This document shows positions 1-12,796 of a DNA stretch of 64,000 nucleotides, one piece after another. Position 1 is the stretch's first letter. Each line of letters opens with the position of its first letter. The position numbers were made by a program, and so were the translations under genes. The notes beneath the pieces are model-generated. The model made no database searches. It had not been told where the DNA came from and saw only the letters and a program-made list of their open reading frames with translations. The DNA is taken from assembly GCF_047496725.1 (NCBI RefSeq), contig NC_132970.1, positions 23,896,001-23,960,000 of the forward strand, given 5' to 3'. Source of the DNA: Anoplolepis gracilipes. Its lineage: Eukaryota; Arthropoda; Insecta; Hymenoptera; Formicidae.

Positions 1-480
1 TGTGCGGAACATGTGCACGGCGACGAATCTACATCATTCTGTCGGGCCAATGGACCGAAAGATGCCGCCGGAGTCTTGCTCGTCGCCGGAATATCCTCAC
101 GGACTGGCGTACGCGCGGGAATTCCGCGTCAAAGCCCGACGACGATCCCCGGTAAAGAGAGAAAAACACGAGAGGGGAAAATCACGTCAAACCGGGAAGC
201 AACGATCGGTAGATCGAGGGACCCGGGGAATGGGACAGGACCAATGTTCCGGGGATGGCCGATTTGAAATTCCAAAACTTTCCTGATAACGTTTCTCGCG
301 GAGGAGATGGTACCCGAGTAGATACGCGTGCACTGTATCGCCGATCGTTGCCGATCTTCCATCCTTGGTGCTTAGTGCGCGATCAACGAAGAGATCGTTA
401 CTCGTCAAGAACTCGACCAAGCGTAACGACTCTCGTGCTGAAATATTCATCGCAGCAACTTCTTTCGTGGATAGAAAGGG

Positions 481-494
481 AGACAGAGAGAAAT

Positions 495-533
<39 letters not shown>
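481..533 (+). repeat. (GA)n
   Basis: Interrupted GA tract of about 50 bases. Confidence 0.95.
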
Positions 534-1920
534 CTGCGTCTTTTCTTTCTTTGTTCGCGACCAAGTTTGCGATGGCTAGAGTTTCGGGATACGCTATGAA
601 CAAATGCAAGAGATATCTAATACGTATATTGATCGAAATTCATGTTGGTCCTAATGTGATTATGACCATTTACCGATGGAAACAACGCCAACGATGATGA
701 AATGGTGGCCGTTCCCTGTCATATAAAAATATACATGCATTATAAGAATTATATAACCATTTACATTTGTTTCCGTAAGTAATTCGACTTGGACGTGGGA
801 CGCATGAATGGCTGTCAACAAATTATATCGAAATATATTTTTGTAGCTTTATCGTGGCAGTTTATTAAAATAAATCGCCGGAATGAAATATGACAATAGA
901 TATAAAGCGGAAATAAATGATTGACGATGACCGAATCGCGAAAAATGGAACGGACTTTGCGGAAATAAAATAATACGTGATTGAAAGCGCAAATGGATGA
1001 GATAAATCAGAAAATAAATAGCCGTGATAAAAGTAGAATGAACGGTAATACGCATTAAGGCAGCGAACGATCGATGAACGTGATAAAACCACGTAAAAAT
1101 GAAATAATGTATACAATATATATATATAATCGCGAATATGGAATAAAATAAGCGCTCGTTGTAAACCTTGCGTGCGCGGCTGCGGTTATTATTATTATTA
1201 TTAAAGTACCTCGGTCTCTCTAAAAGGCTGAAGCGCCAAATTTGATAAAACGCGGATATGCCCAAAATCGACCGTGCGAAAATACGATCAAATGCTCGCA
1301 TAATCGGATAAAAGTCGGTTCCCCTGCACAAACAATGCAGTAGTTACAATACACAAATAATTTCGACGCGACGCAAAGTGTGCAGCCGAAAGAAACAGAT
1401 AGGATAGGTTAGGTCTCTCGATGCTGCTCAAACTTTGCATGTACTTTTCATTCCACGGGAACGGGCACGCGCCGTATCAGCGGGAGAATAGACAACGAGT
1501 TACTAATTTATTTATCCTTCTCTCGCTCGAATTCTCGTCGGCAAGACGAAGGGGAAAAAAAAAAAAAGCCCGTCGTCCCCCTTTTCCCTTTCCGTTCGAA
1601 ACGAAATTGCAGCCGCGCCTGCCGCGCGCATTTCCTTTGACAGGAAAAACGGATTGAAAGTACTCGCAAGTTTATTTGCGCAGTTATTGTCGGCTCTAAG
1701 ACTACGCCGCGGGTTCAATTAGCGAATTAAACTTTTAAGCGGCGCTTCCTTTGACACCGACGGCTCTCATCCTTTCCGTGGCCATTGTTTACGCGTCTTT
1801 TGTTTGACTCCACGGAAATTATGAGGGCGCTCATGATTTAAAGGCGAGGGGAAAGATCTCGTCGAAAATCCTCGTGAAAGACGACTCTCGAGGAACCGTC
1901 CTCGTGAAGAGCGACGAATT

Positions 1921-1995
1921 CTCTTTCCTTCCCTTCCCTTCCCTTCCTTATCCTACCCTTTCCTTCCCTTTCTTTTCCTATCCCCGGCCCTCACC
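1921..1995 (+). repeat. CCTTCC-type pyrimidine tract
   Basis: About 70 bases of nearly pure pyrimidine built from CCTTC words, able to form triplex DNA. Confidence 0.85.
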
Positions 1996-4900
1996 TACCC
2001 GGCTTTGTGCTTAATCGCAATTCTTTTACGGTTAAGTGAAATGCCTTCTTCTCGTCTTGGCAGTCATTAAAGTGGATTCAATCGATGGACGCTCGTAACA
2101 AATAATCAGACTGAATTAAATGGACTCTCTCGACGAAAGCAGATGCGAAATAGAGCGAAGAATTTTAGAAGAGAAGACACAAGAATCGTCCCAATGTGAC
2201 AATTTATTCTTTCTATCCAATTAAAGATTACGAACAAGAATGAAACTATTGCGCGCACGCCATACTCTATTTGATTAATTGTGAACAACTTTCAACATCT
2301 TTCTCGATGAAAATTTTCAACATGATTGTAGCTTTCATTTATTTTTTTTTTTTTTATTAAAATTATCCATAATGATCTAATCAATCGAATATATTTCTTA
2401 TTGTTGGATGGATACACGTAGGCGAAGAAAAGTTTACGCGCATACACGAATTCGTAATGAAATTCTTCTGGTAAAAGGAGAAAACGGCTGTAACAATTTT
2501 AGAAAGATTTCTCGAGTCATCTTGTCCCTCGACATGGCACTTTTACAATCACGCCTGATTCGGGCAACCTCGAATTTCGCGAGTTTACGGGAGATTAAGG
2601 CGAGTCTAGCTACGAATCAGCTTAGATGTAAGAGCGACGAGGACATCGGAGCAGGGATGAGAAAGAGGTGAGAGGGAAAGGGGAGAGATAGAAGAGCGTG
2701 GAAGAGGAGACACGAGAGTCGCGGATCCTACAGACGGAAGTTTCCTCCTCAAATTAACCAGCTCGAGAGACGCTACGTAAACCGAGATTATTATAATCTC
2801 TCCGAGGCCTGACTGCGGTAGCATTAAACGAAGAGACGCGCCCTTTGTTTCTTGGTGTACGCACGTACATGTGTATGTGGTCGCGGTTGGAAGAAGGAGG
2901 TGGAGGGGCACAGGGGACAGAGGACAGGGGACAGGGACGGTTAAAGAGCTCCGGTATGCCGGTTGGTTGCTGCTTCACAGTCGCTCTCACACAGCGGAAT
3001 TTGCTGGCGACTTTCCGATGCGTTCGCTCTCGGTAATGAAACCTAGAAACGGATTAGCTTTAAGGTTTGCGATAATGGCGCAAAGAAAGAATCGCCGTTT
3101 GCCAAGATCTTACGCAAATCCGGTCACGAACGTGGGGTCGCACGCGAAAATTTTCGTCTTTCTTTTGCCCGCAGTTATTGGCTCGGTTACAAAACAGACG
3201 CTTGAGCCTGTAAATAAGTTTGATTATAACCATATCTCGAATGAATACACATACATATAACTGAAGTAAAAAACATGCGTGGAAAAGTATAGAAGGGATC
3301 GTCGCGTCGACGGTAATCAGTCTATTAGCCAAACCCGACAATATCGATAGTCGTGTAATAGCCTGATAACGCGAACATTATTAGGTATCTGCGATAACTA
3401 CCGGCTATTTCTGATTCAAAGTCCAAGAGCAAATTTGCCGAAACGGATCAGCAATTACCCTCGGAATTGGATCGTACAATCGCGCCGCTCCCCGATTCCC
3501 ACTCGCCGATTTCGCGGGGAGGGATTCTGCGATTGGGTTGCACGTCATCGATAAACGTTTCTTTTCACGCGCAAATTGTTTCTTCATTTTAACCGAAGAT
3601 CCCACCGCGCCGCATGCGGCCGCGGTCGTTAATCGTCAGCAACACCGAACCTGAGCTACAACTATAAATCGCGCGCGGCAACTACTTTACGTTTGTTTCC
3701 ATAAAATGCAACGGCCGCACAAACGCCCCCGGCGTTTCCCCATCGCACTTAATCCCGGGGTATTTATTCGCATAATAATAATAGTAACGCCGTTGGAGCG
3801 TTTTCAAGAATTATAGCTGTCCTTGCCTCCTACGATAAATGAGTCCGGAGGATTAGCTAAACAGTGGCTCAAAAATGTTATTATATAGCGGCATGAATAT
3901 TCATCAACCGGCGAACTCAGCGGCTCGCTTTTAAAACGTTTCACAACCCCGTTTCTCCTCTTGTTCCAGCAGCGCAGAATCGCTTTGACACAGCTGAGTC
4001 AGTTTAAGTACTTGAATGGAAGTGATTATCTTCCGAGAGAGTCACCTTCTCCGTATGCTTAATTTTGATTACTCGCGCTAAATGATATGGATAAAAAAAG
4101 GCGCTTTCCATCATATTATATTTACCACGTGTTCTACATAATAATGACATCGATTTTCAACATTTGCTTTAAATATCTCTTTCGAGCGCTTTCAAACATT
4201 AATTGATCCTATATTATATAATATCGACAGAGTTTTGAACATATTATTATTCATAAAATCGATATTGAGTATTTACATTTTTAGAACATTGCTTTTCTCA
4301 GCATAACTGTTTTTGCATTATGAAAATTTGTTGCAACACGTAGAAATAGATTTTCTAGTTTTTCTTTTCTTCTCGTTACAGCATTCTAGGCATGCGTTAT
4401 TTTTGTTTGGATTAAAGTTTTATAAGAAATAAATGAAATTTATGTCATCTCGGAAAAATGTCGTTAAACGGATTAAACTTAAAAATTTGGAACATATTCT
4501 CAATCGCGAAAGAGCGAAATAAGCATTTTGAACTTGGCTCTAGGGTCGGGGTGGTATGTCCAAGAGATTGATTTCTTCATGTAGAACAGGACCGCGGTAA
4601 TTGCTAGAATGAATCTCGAGGTAAGAAGGATGGCCAATAAGGAAGGGCACGTAGAAGGCGTGCCTCGCGCTCGAGGATTGCACTATGAATTGATATCTTA
4701 CTTTGATAAAAGTTTAATCGCACCATGTATGTGTGTGTGCGTGTATTAGAAAAATTTGAAATTGCGATTAAATCCGCAAATGCAATATTGATGACCTCAG
4801 CGTTTCATATCTGATAGAAAATAAACGTGTGTTGATTTCTTACTTCCTTATTAGTTTATGATGGAAACAAGATATACATACGTATGTATATTGAAGTGAC

Positions 4901-5223
4901 GCTTAACCCTACGATAATTTCTTGAACAGCGATAAACAAGATTATACGCGTTTATTTTATATCCCATAATACGTAGCACATTATCGAATAGTTTATGCGA
5001 TAGCATAAACTTGTTAATAACAAGAGTCTTTTTTTTCAGACAGGTTTAAACAGAACGTATTTCGCACAAGCATAATAGTATTACGCAAACGTACCATTGT
5101 AAGATTCTTTAAGACCCGTATCGACCTACGACGTATAAATCATTCGCCAAAGAGCTAACCGTAATCGCATGTTGTCGCGTGTAGACTAGATCTCGTTAAA
5201 GTTTTCGCATAAATTCCACATTG

Positions 5224-5257
5224 TGGGGGAAGGGGGAGGAGAAGGGGGAGGAGGGGA
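5224..5257 (+). repeat. G-rich tract, quadruplex-like
   Basis: Four runs of four or five G separated by short A/GGA links. Confidence 0.85.
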
Positions 5258-5480
5258 CAAATTGAATCTCTCGTTGCGCAGATAAGCGCGACTTAAGAGT
5301 CACGCGTGTAGCCGTTGTGATATTTACGCACCTCGCAACGTACGCGTATACGAGTATATATATGTACGCGGCTATTCAATCACGAAGTGCGTGCTCGCGA
5401 TAATATACGCATAATGCCGTGGCGATATTTCGCGCCGCTCAGGAAGAGAATGCATATACCAGAGACTGCCGGCGTTAAAT

Positions 5481-5537
5481 CACACACGTATGCTCGCGTG
5501 TGCGTACGCACACGCGTGTGCGCGAACGCGCGTGCAT
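5481..5537. repeat. Alternating purine-pyrimidine tract with a perfect 22 bp palindrome
   Basis: Positions 5495-5516 are a perfect palindrome with 11-base arms (left arm CGCGTGTGCGT), made only of CG/TG/CA-type steps. The surrounding 55 bases continue mostly in the same alternating pattern, so the tract can form a cruciform or Z-DNA. Confidence 0.85.
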
Positions 5538-6265
5538 GAACGAACCCGCTCTCGCCCAGGGCGATGGTGAAATATTGAAAATGGTGATTAATTAAAAGGT
5601 ACACTCGTTAAGCGGGATTACATGTGCGATTGATATTTTTGCTGGGACCTCTCCGGGTTCGTGTAATCGCGTTAACGTGGCCGCCGAATTTAATTTGCTT
5701 TTCGTTCGATGCGCGCGCCCACCCGTTCATTCGCGGTCGTCGCGCGCGGATTGATTCGGACTGAATAATAAGCGAGGTACAGGTCCGAGAAAAGTGCAGT
5801 AATTAGCGCCTCTCCGTCGGCTTCATCCCTCTGCTCTTTTGCGTGCCTGCCGGTACTCGAGCTGTCAGCGAGAAGGCGATCTTGCCGAAAGTATTTCTAG
5901 CAAATTGGTTTAGCGAGCGATATCGGGAGAAAAACGCCAACTTATGTATAAAGGAAGCACGATAGTCTTGCTATTTTCCCTTAAATCGGATATATTGATC
6001 AGAAAAATATTCCGATAAAGAAAATTGTATGCGTTTTAGGTAACACAGTTTGCATAAAATACAAGATATAATTGAATTGTATATCATGTATTATCGTTTA
6101 AAATTTTAAATAAAAAAACCAACTATGCGACATTTTTTTATTTTAATAGATTAATTTTTCATCTTGTAAATTATATGCTAAAGAGTATATTTTTTATTGC
6201 GTTTATATTAGGACGAGGAAAGATGGAAATATGAATTGTCTGTGTCTACGACATCGAAATTTAAA

Positions 6266-6800
6266 TAGGGTAAACTAGAGTGTATGATGGCCATAGACTG
6301 TAATTTTTTCATAGTGCGCTTTTTTAGTCATTATCAAAGATAATCGATATTTACAGAAGTTTATGTGCATACATTGTTCGAAATAACGATATTGTGAATC
6401 TTCATCACATTTTTACTTTTGACTACCTGCAAAGTTTTTCATTTGTCTACTAAAAACCGTTATAACGTCGAATAAATTACAGTTAAGCTATCGTAATCGA
6501 CGTAAGACATATTATAAAGATATGTAAATTATTATACGACGTATAATTTTTATTTTCGTTTTCACTATCTTTTTATAAATATTATAGCCATCTTTTTCTT
6601 AAAAGTTGGGTAAGATGGCCAATGCTTATGTTGTACTATTTTGATAATATAAAATTTCTATTAAATATTTTCCTTTTAATTTCAATAATATTACGTAATT
6701 TAAGCTTCAGGGAAGATAATATGTCAAACACTATTGAAAAATAAAAGTATATTTTTTGCATTTAAAAAAAACTATGGCCATGTTACTCGAGTTTATCCTA
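6266..6800. mobile_element. 535 bp non-autonomous TIR element, 'TAGGGTAAA' ends
   Basis: The left end (6266-6296) and the reverse complement of the right end (6772-6800) form an imperfect inverted repeat of about 30 bp. The two ends share TAGG-TAAACT, GAGT and the exact inner word ATGGCCATAG. A third copy of the inner word lies inside, at 6608-6621 (GGGTAAGATGGCCA). The interior is very AT-rich and non-coding. The ends begin with the same TAGGGTAAA as the 1.06 kb element at 48.8 kb and also sit at a TA, so the two may use related transposases, although their interiors differ. The element is called from structure only; its family is unknown. Confidence 0.55.
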
Positions 6801-9280
6801 TACATACATCGAGAAGTAATAGAGATGTCAAAAGTTTTTAACGATAAGCAAAAAGTGCGTGTCTTGTGCAAAAAAAAAAGTCGATTGACAACCGACGCAG
6901 AAAAATAGAGAAAGAAAGTAAACATCGACTGGCAAGCGCGGCCGGTCCAAGCACTTCGATAACGCGATAAGGCGAGGTTAAACCCATGTTTGGCGGGCAG
7001 GTTATAGGTTAAACGGTGAGCTAGGGGGTGCAACAGGTCGCGTGAACTTGGGTGAATTTTCTGTTCCAGGGCGCGCTGTCTGGCCCTCCGGCACCCCCTT
7101 CGCCCCCTTCGCCACGCCATCATTAGTCAATGTCGACGCTTGTAGCACGTGGAGCTCCGCAGAATGCAGCATCTGCCTGATATCCCTCTGTATCTCTCGT
7201 ACAAATCCGTGCTGCGAACCACAAAGTCAGCGAGGCCTCCTTCCCCTCTTTTCTCGTTTGCTTCTGTACCACGTACATTAACTGCCGTTTTTCAGGGATG
7301 TCCATCGATGTGAACCGCATGGTGAGTTTATTTTTTCACATGATTAAACGTGAATCACGAACCTTGTACAACGTATGATACAACGTCGATGATAATGTCA
7401 AGCAATGATATCTTTAGCTAACGGAATTTTATTGTTTTTCAATCTAGATTAAAAATTTGAAATACTAAAATAGCTGAGTCAATCCAAATTTAAGCTGTCA
7501 AGTACCTTTCAATATGATATTTCTTTCTTTATCTCCTTCTTTAAAATTTTATTTTTATAAACTTTTAATTATTATTAATAAGGAGAAAAAAAAGCAGAAA
7601 AAATGACATAAGAGAAAAAAGGCCAAGTTTCTAAATTGATATACTTATAATAACAGTTGAAATTATGCATAATTCTTTTTGTACTTGAGATGAAAAATTA
7701 TTTTTCCAATTTCAATGTGCGTGTACTAATATTAAAGTCAAAAACATTTCGCTTTACATAAATTACAGCTCAATGTGTACAGCTGAATAATAAATAAAGT
7801 ATTGTACCTATCTCTTACGAAAAGTAAAAGATAATTATATAAATAAATTCATATATCACCAATGATAATTTAAATGAGCTATACAATGATGGGAGAAAAA
7901 TGATAATAATTTTAATACATGTATATGTAATCCCTTTTTCGCGGAAGTGACGAATAGATCCAGCCACTTACCGTTACGATAATCGTTATTCACGATCCTT
8001 GTAAAGTATGATAAATGCGATCGTTATACGCCGTGACTCTAAGAAACAAACGTGCGCGAACGCCGAAAGTCAAGTAACAGACGAGTGCGGAACACAGACG
8101 ACACGGGGATGAAGGTAGGTTGGGCAGAAGGGTTAGCACCCGCAGAATTTAGCCAGCCCTCGCTTGGTCGAAGAACAAAGCTTGATTTATTGTAATGAGT
8201 TTGCAGGAGTTAAGAGGTCTGCCCCCGCTCCCGGCGTCGCCTCGATATTCAGACTCGTGCGGTTTGATGGGGATCCTCGGATCAACCCCCGTCATAAACC
8301 CTTCTTAGCGGCGACCACCCTCGTAACCCCCTCTGAAATATGCATGAACCCCCTGCATACTGATTGCGTTATTTGTATCACCTACGAGAAATCGCCGCGA
8401 AATCGCGTCTGCACTTGGCTCGTATGATCCCGCATGAAAGCCGCGAAGTTGCCTCTTCTTCCATCATCGATCGGCATACAAAGGCAAAGATCCTTTTCGA
8501 AGACATTCAAGTTCCCGTGTCATAATAGTATTACTCGAGACACGTTTTTTCGTGATACCGCACGGTTTCTTAAAGGATTTTAGCAAGGAAAATATTTTGA
8601 AAAGCCCAGGCATTCTTTGCCAAGCGATATAATAATTGCGATTAAAGGTTGAGGCAGATAATAGCAGTGAAAAATACTGACAATGAATGATAAGATACTT
8701 TTCTCATACAATAGAATTTTATTTTTAAATTTGTGCACAACATCAATTTGATAAGATTTTATAAGATTACAATTTCACTGTGGTATCAGCTTCGATATCA
8801 CATCGTATCGTCAACATGTAATTATAACGATCAAATAATCGGGCGTTCGCTCGTGTCAAGAAACGATGTCGCGTTCCATCACTGTCGAAAGGTGAACATC
8901 AATCGGTCTTTTCGTCGTTTCACAAACACAAGATACGTCTTCGGGTACCACATCGATACGACGACACGATGATCGATGATCGTCATCGACAACTTGTGTA
9001 CAAAAACAGAAAATTTAAGTTGCTCTCGTATTTCCGATCGTTCTACTTACATCGTCCATGCGCCTAACAATAACATGTGTAACGACGTAAGCCGAATATA
9101 TAATATTAACACATTTCCACTTCTTAACCCATCTGTTAATAAATGAAAAATTATTTCTTTTTTTCCGCCCGCGCAAAGAGTAATATATTTAATATATTTT
9201 ATTGTTAATTTTGAGTAAAATAATAATTTTTGTAATCATCTCTCACGTACACAAAATGTAAGAATAATTTATGAGAAATG

Positions 9281-9350
9281 AAAATTATTTATTCGAAATC
9301 AACTGTAATTCATCAAAAATTATTTACTTAAAATCACATGTAATTCATCA
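9281..9350 (+). repeat. 35-base tandem duplication
   Basis: Two adjacent 35-base copies (9281-9315 and 9316-9350) both begin AAAATTATTTA and end GTAATTCATCA, with a handful of substitutions between. Confidence 0.85.
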
Positions 9351-9999
9351 TCTTGTGAACAAAATTTATTCCTTTCTTTTTACAGTATTTGGAAATGTGG
9401 ACCTAACACATTTAAAGAATATTTAAAAAAAATATGTTATTACCAATTATAAGAGAAAAAAAAAAAAAACTATACGTTATCGCACCATATTTCTCTCCCG
9501 AGCGTAGCATAAAAATGTATCATCTACCTAATACAGTTCCTACCGTTGTCAAAACAGCGGGCTTTTCACGGGCTAGAATCGATCATTCGACAACAGAGGG
9601 TGGCAACGCGTCGCGCATTTTACAAACGACGAAAACTGTAAAAAATGGCGTGCGATTTAGCGAGCGAGCTCGTTCGTCGGAACGCATCGATTCCCTGCCG
9701 AAAACGCTGAATTCATTGGGAATTGACGGGGGAGCCATAACTCGCGTCTCGGTTTGACATTAATGCCTCCCCTACTTCGTGCCTCGCAGATAGGCAAGGG
9801 GGTTAAGCTCACTGCGACATATTTATGGAGAGGGCGAGATGCTATCAGGCACGAGGAACTTGCCCGGGTTTGCCCGATCGCTCCGCGGCTGCGGAGCCCG
9901 CCCTTCCTACAATCTACTTCGCAATTATCGGGCCCGACGTTAATATTTGACCCGAACCATCGTCCCGGCGCACCACCTCGATTTTGGAACTAACATCCC

Positions 10000-10013
10000 C
10001 CACACACACACAC

Positions 10014-10069
<56 letters not shown>

Positions 10070-10093
10070 GCGCGCACACACGCACACGCACAC
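10000..10093 (+). repeat. (CA)n with an inner (CG)n block
   Basis: CA repeats with TA interruptions enclose about eleven CG units (10055-10075). The tract lies at the end of a GC-rich island. Confidence 0.97.
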
Positions 10094-10886
10094 TCGCAAC
10101 TTCACCTATAATACCGTCACGCTCGTCTCTACGGATCGCATCGTCGAGTCTGGTCGAGTGTGCTTAGGAAAGTTCAATATTTGTGGCCGGCCGAATGACA
10201 CCAAGTTAAGGGTTGTTGTAAAATATCTCGAGCAATCACGAGTGACAACATACTACATGTTAATTAATTATCTTTATTATGATATTACTTAATCGAGCTT
10301 TCTCCAATGCATCATTATTTATTTATTATTCTTGCATATTTTAATTTGCATTTTTCTTGAATGAAATTTAAATTTAAATTTATTATCGGAAAAGTAGGTA
10401 TTTTAGATATATATTTTTTTTTTTTTTTTGCGCAATGTTACGTAAAGATTATCAAATTCAATAAATATATACTTAATTATATACATGGATATGTAAAAAC
10501 ATATAAGATTCATTCAAATATCTTGTTACTTGTGCACAAGCGAAAGCACACGAGTGCTTTATTATTTTTCAAAGCATCGTTCTTCCTTCATCGGAACGAT
10601 TATTATTGGAGAGTCGGTCAAGGACGAGGTCCGTTACCCTCGAGAGAGTCTTCGTTAGCCTTCGACGTATCGCATAAGAAGGATTGGTCGGGATCTCTCT
10701 CAGTCGCTCGACTCGAGGGAGAAAGCAAAGGCGGCGAGAAGAGGGTGCGGCGGGGGTGTGGTGCGTGTAAATTAAAGGCGTCATAGATTTTCGCGGTAGC
10801 CCGCAGGATCAGAGCCTTAGATTTGCGTCCGGCAGATTACCTCGGGGGTGAAATGGGACAATGGGCGTTAGTCTGGGCCGACGGCG

Positions 10887-11085
10887 TATAAATAAGGATC
10901 CCCAGGAAGCTTCTAGAGACCAGGGGGCAGCAGGCGGAGGAGACGCTCGCTCGGTAGCGACGTGGTAGCGGAGCGGAGAGAGTCCGGCTAGTGCTGAGAC
11001 CGGTCGGCCGTCCATCTTGGCCGTCGCCGTGGCGGTCCTTATCTGCGCTCACAGCTCCGCTGCTAGACGTCCGGTGATCTAGAGC

Positions 11086-11122
<37 letters not shown>

Positions 11123-11129
11123 CCCTTAG
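10887..11129 (+). promoter_or_regulatory. Candidate TATA promoter with CT tract
   Basis: TATAAATA (10887-10894) stands alone in a GC-rich island (about 10600-11400), so it is less likely to be chance than in the AT-rich parts. About 200 bases downstream a CT tract (11088-11118) runs into TTCTTCCCTTAG, which ends at 11129 and reads as a textbook 3' splice site. The same tract is a GAGA-type site on the other strand. A short 5' UTR exon followed by an intron cannot be placed with certainty, and no ORF of interest follows. Confidence 0.2.
11088..11118 (+). repeat. (CT)n
   Basis: CT tract that also forms the pyrimidine tract of an acceptor-like site ending at 11129. Confidence 0.96.
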
Positions 11130-12760
11130 ACCTTTGCCACTCGCTCGGATCTCTTCTACCTTAATTATACCGGCTCATGACGCCGTTCCTACTATCGCCC
11201 CTACTTCTCCCCCTCTTCCCCCCCCCCCGCCCTGTCTTTTCCCCCATCTCACGGGAGGAAGCATCCATACCTTTCCAGGAGAACTCGGGTGATTCGTGTG
11301 ACGCGTTGCGAGGTCGATGGAGCAACGCTCAAGTAGCGCGTCGATCATTGCGTTCTTTAGGACGCGCTCGAGGATGAAATAACTTTGGCCAGTGTCTTTT
11401 GATGGGCGACAAGGAAAATAACTTGGATAATGTTAAGTGATATTTAATCGGTTTCAACTGCAAGTTATCTTTCTGGAAAGTTTCAAATTTAGCTTGCGAT
11501 CTTAACTATGTGATCTTTTAATTCCTAACTTTATTATACATTTTCCTCCTCTCTTTTCGAATGCTTATGAGAACATTAAAAAAAATTTCTTGCGAGCCAT
11601 TTACAATATAAGTGTTATATCTCACTATTTTACTTTTTTCAAATTAATTTAACATCTCGCATTGAATATAATTTCTCTTTAAATTCTAATAGACGAGCAG
11701 ACGCGTCTGAAAATTGTTGAAATTATAGCTGGAATTATTTGAAAAAAGTATCGCCGCGCGTATACTTTTTTGACAGGCGAAAAATAATCTAACCGGGATT
11801 ATGGTCGTTACAAGAACACGACTTTTGTTCAATATACCTCGTATATATACAAATTGGCAACAGGCAAGACGAAGGCACATCTGTATTCGGATTAGCATCG
11901 AGCGTATCGGTAGATATTTACGAGCCTGACAAAACACGCCGAGTACTACGCAGATGCCAGACGTTCCTCCCTTCTCAGAACTTGAAGAGCTTTTGCCGCG
12001 CAGACTAAATGCGATAGTCCTACGGCGGCCACTTGGTCGCTCGGCCGTCCATGTTTTCACATATAAAACTGCCCTTGACCCTTCACCCGTATAATGAGCC
12101 ACCGGCGATCCATTATTCATAGGATGCGTCCTGTCTTTCTGCTCCGAATCTACGCTCGTAAGTTCCCCGTTACATCGCCCGCCGCCACGATTTATTTTTC
12201 GGCTGAAGGGAAAGGACGGTGGAGCGGAAAAGACGGCAGAGAGATCGGCAGAACGCGAAAAGGACAACCGGTCACGGATGGTAACGCATGGAAGGAGTCC
12301 TCGGTGCGTCGACCTTCCTCGCTACCTGTTGGGAGTTGGGAGACGGTACCGGTATCCATTGTATGTACAAGATGGTTTTTTTTTTTGTACGCAATGTCTG
12401 ATATTTATTACTGTTTTAAAACGTGCGTCGGATGTAAAAATTTCACGTTTATATATAAATATATTAAGAATTTAAGAAATGACAAATGTTGACATCTCGT
12501 TGATATTTTAGATATCAGGTAGATATTAATATCTGATTTTTTATATCTGATATTATGATTTAAACAAAACATAGGAAAATATAAAATGATGTAATATCTC
12601 ATCATAAATTTCTAGAAAAATATCAAAGCGTTAATGGTAGAAATTATCCAAGAATTAACTTTTTTACTACAATAAAAAAAAGATTACGTACATCTTGATT
12701 GCGCCTCAAAGTCAAATCGTGTTGTAAAAATATAAATATATATTTTATATATAGAGAGTG

Positions 12761-12763
<3 letters not shown>

Positions 12764-12794
<31 letters not shown>
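12764..12794 (+). repeat. (GA)n
   Basis: GA tract in AT-rich sequence. Confidence 0.95.

Positions 12795-12796
<2 letters not shown>

Larger units (their letters stand above)
1..4584. other. No gene recognised
   Basis: AT-rich DNA alternates with GC-rich islands (about 1-600, 1400-2000, 2600-3100, 3400-3760). The only marked structures are the GA tract at 0.5 kb and the pyrimidine tract at 1.9 kb. The open frames lack good starts. Confidence 0.6.
4621..6265. other. No gene recognised
   Basis: AT-rich to about 5.2 kb, then a GC-rich island (5.2-5.9 kb) with the G-rich tract and the 22 bp palindrome. An acceptor-like T8CAG ends at about 5039 with no clear exon after it. Confidence 0.6.
6801..10886. 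other. No gene recognised
   Basis: A GC-rich patch at 6.95-7.32 kb carries the micro-exon candidate. The rest is AT-rich apart from islands at about 8.0-8.6 and 9.55-10.2 kb. Confidence 0.6.

Noticed and set aside
5040..5098. Exon between TTTTTTTTCAG and ATT|GTAAGA
   Set aside because: Only the acceptor is strong; the interior is AT-rich with no distinctive frame. It is indistinguishable from chance.
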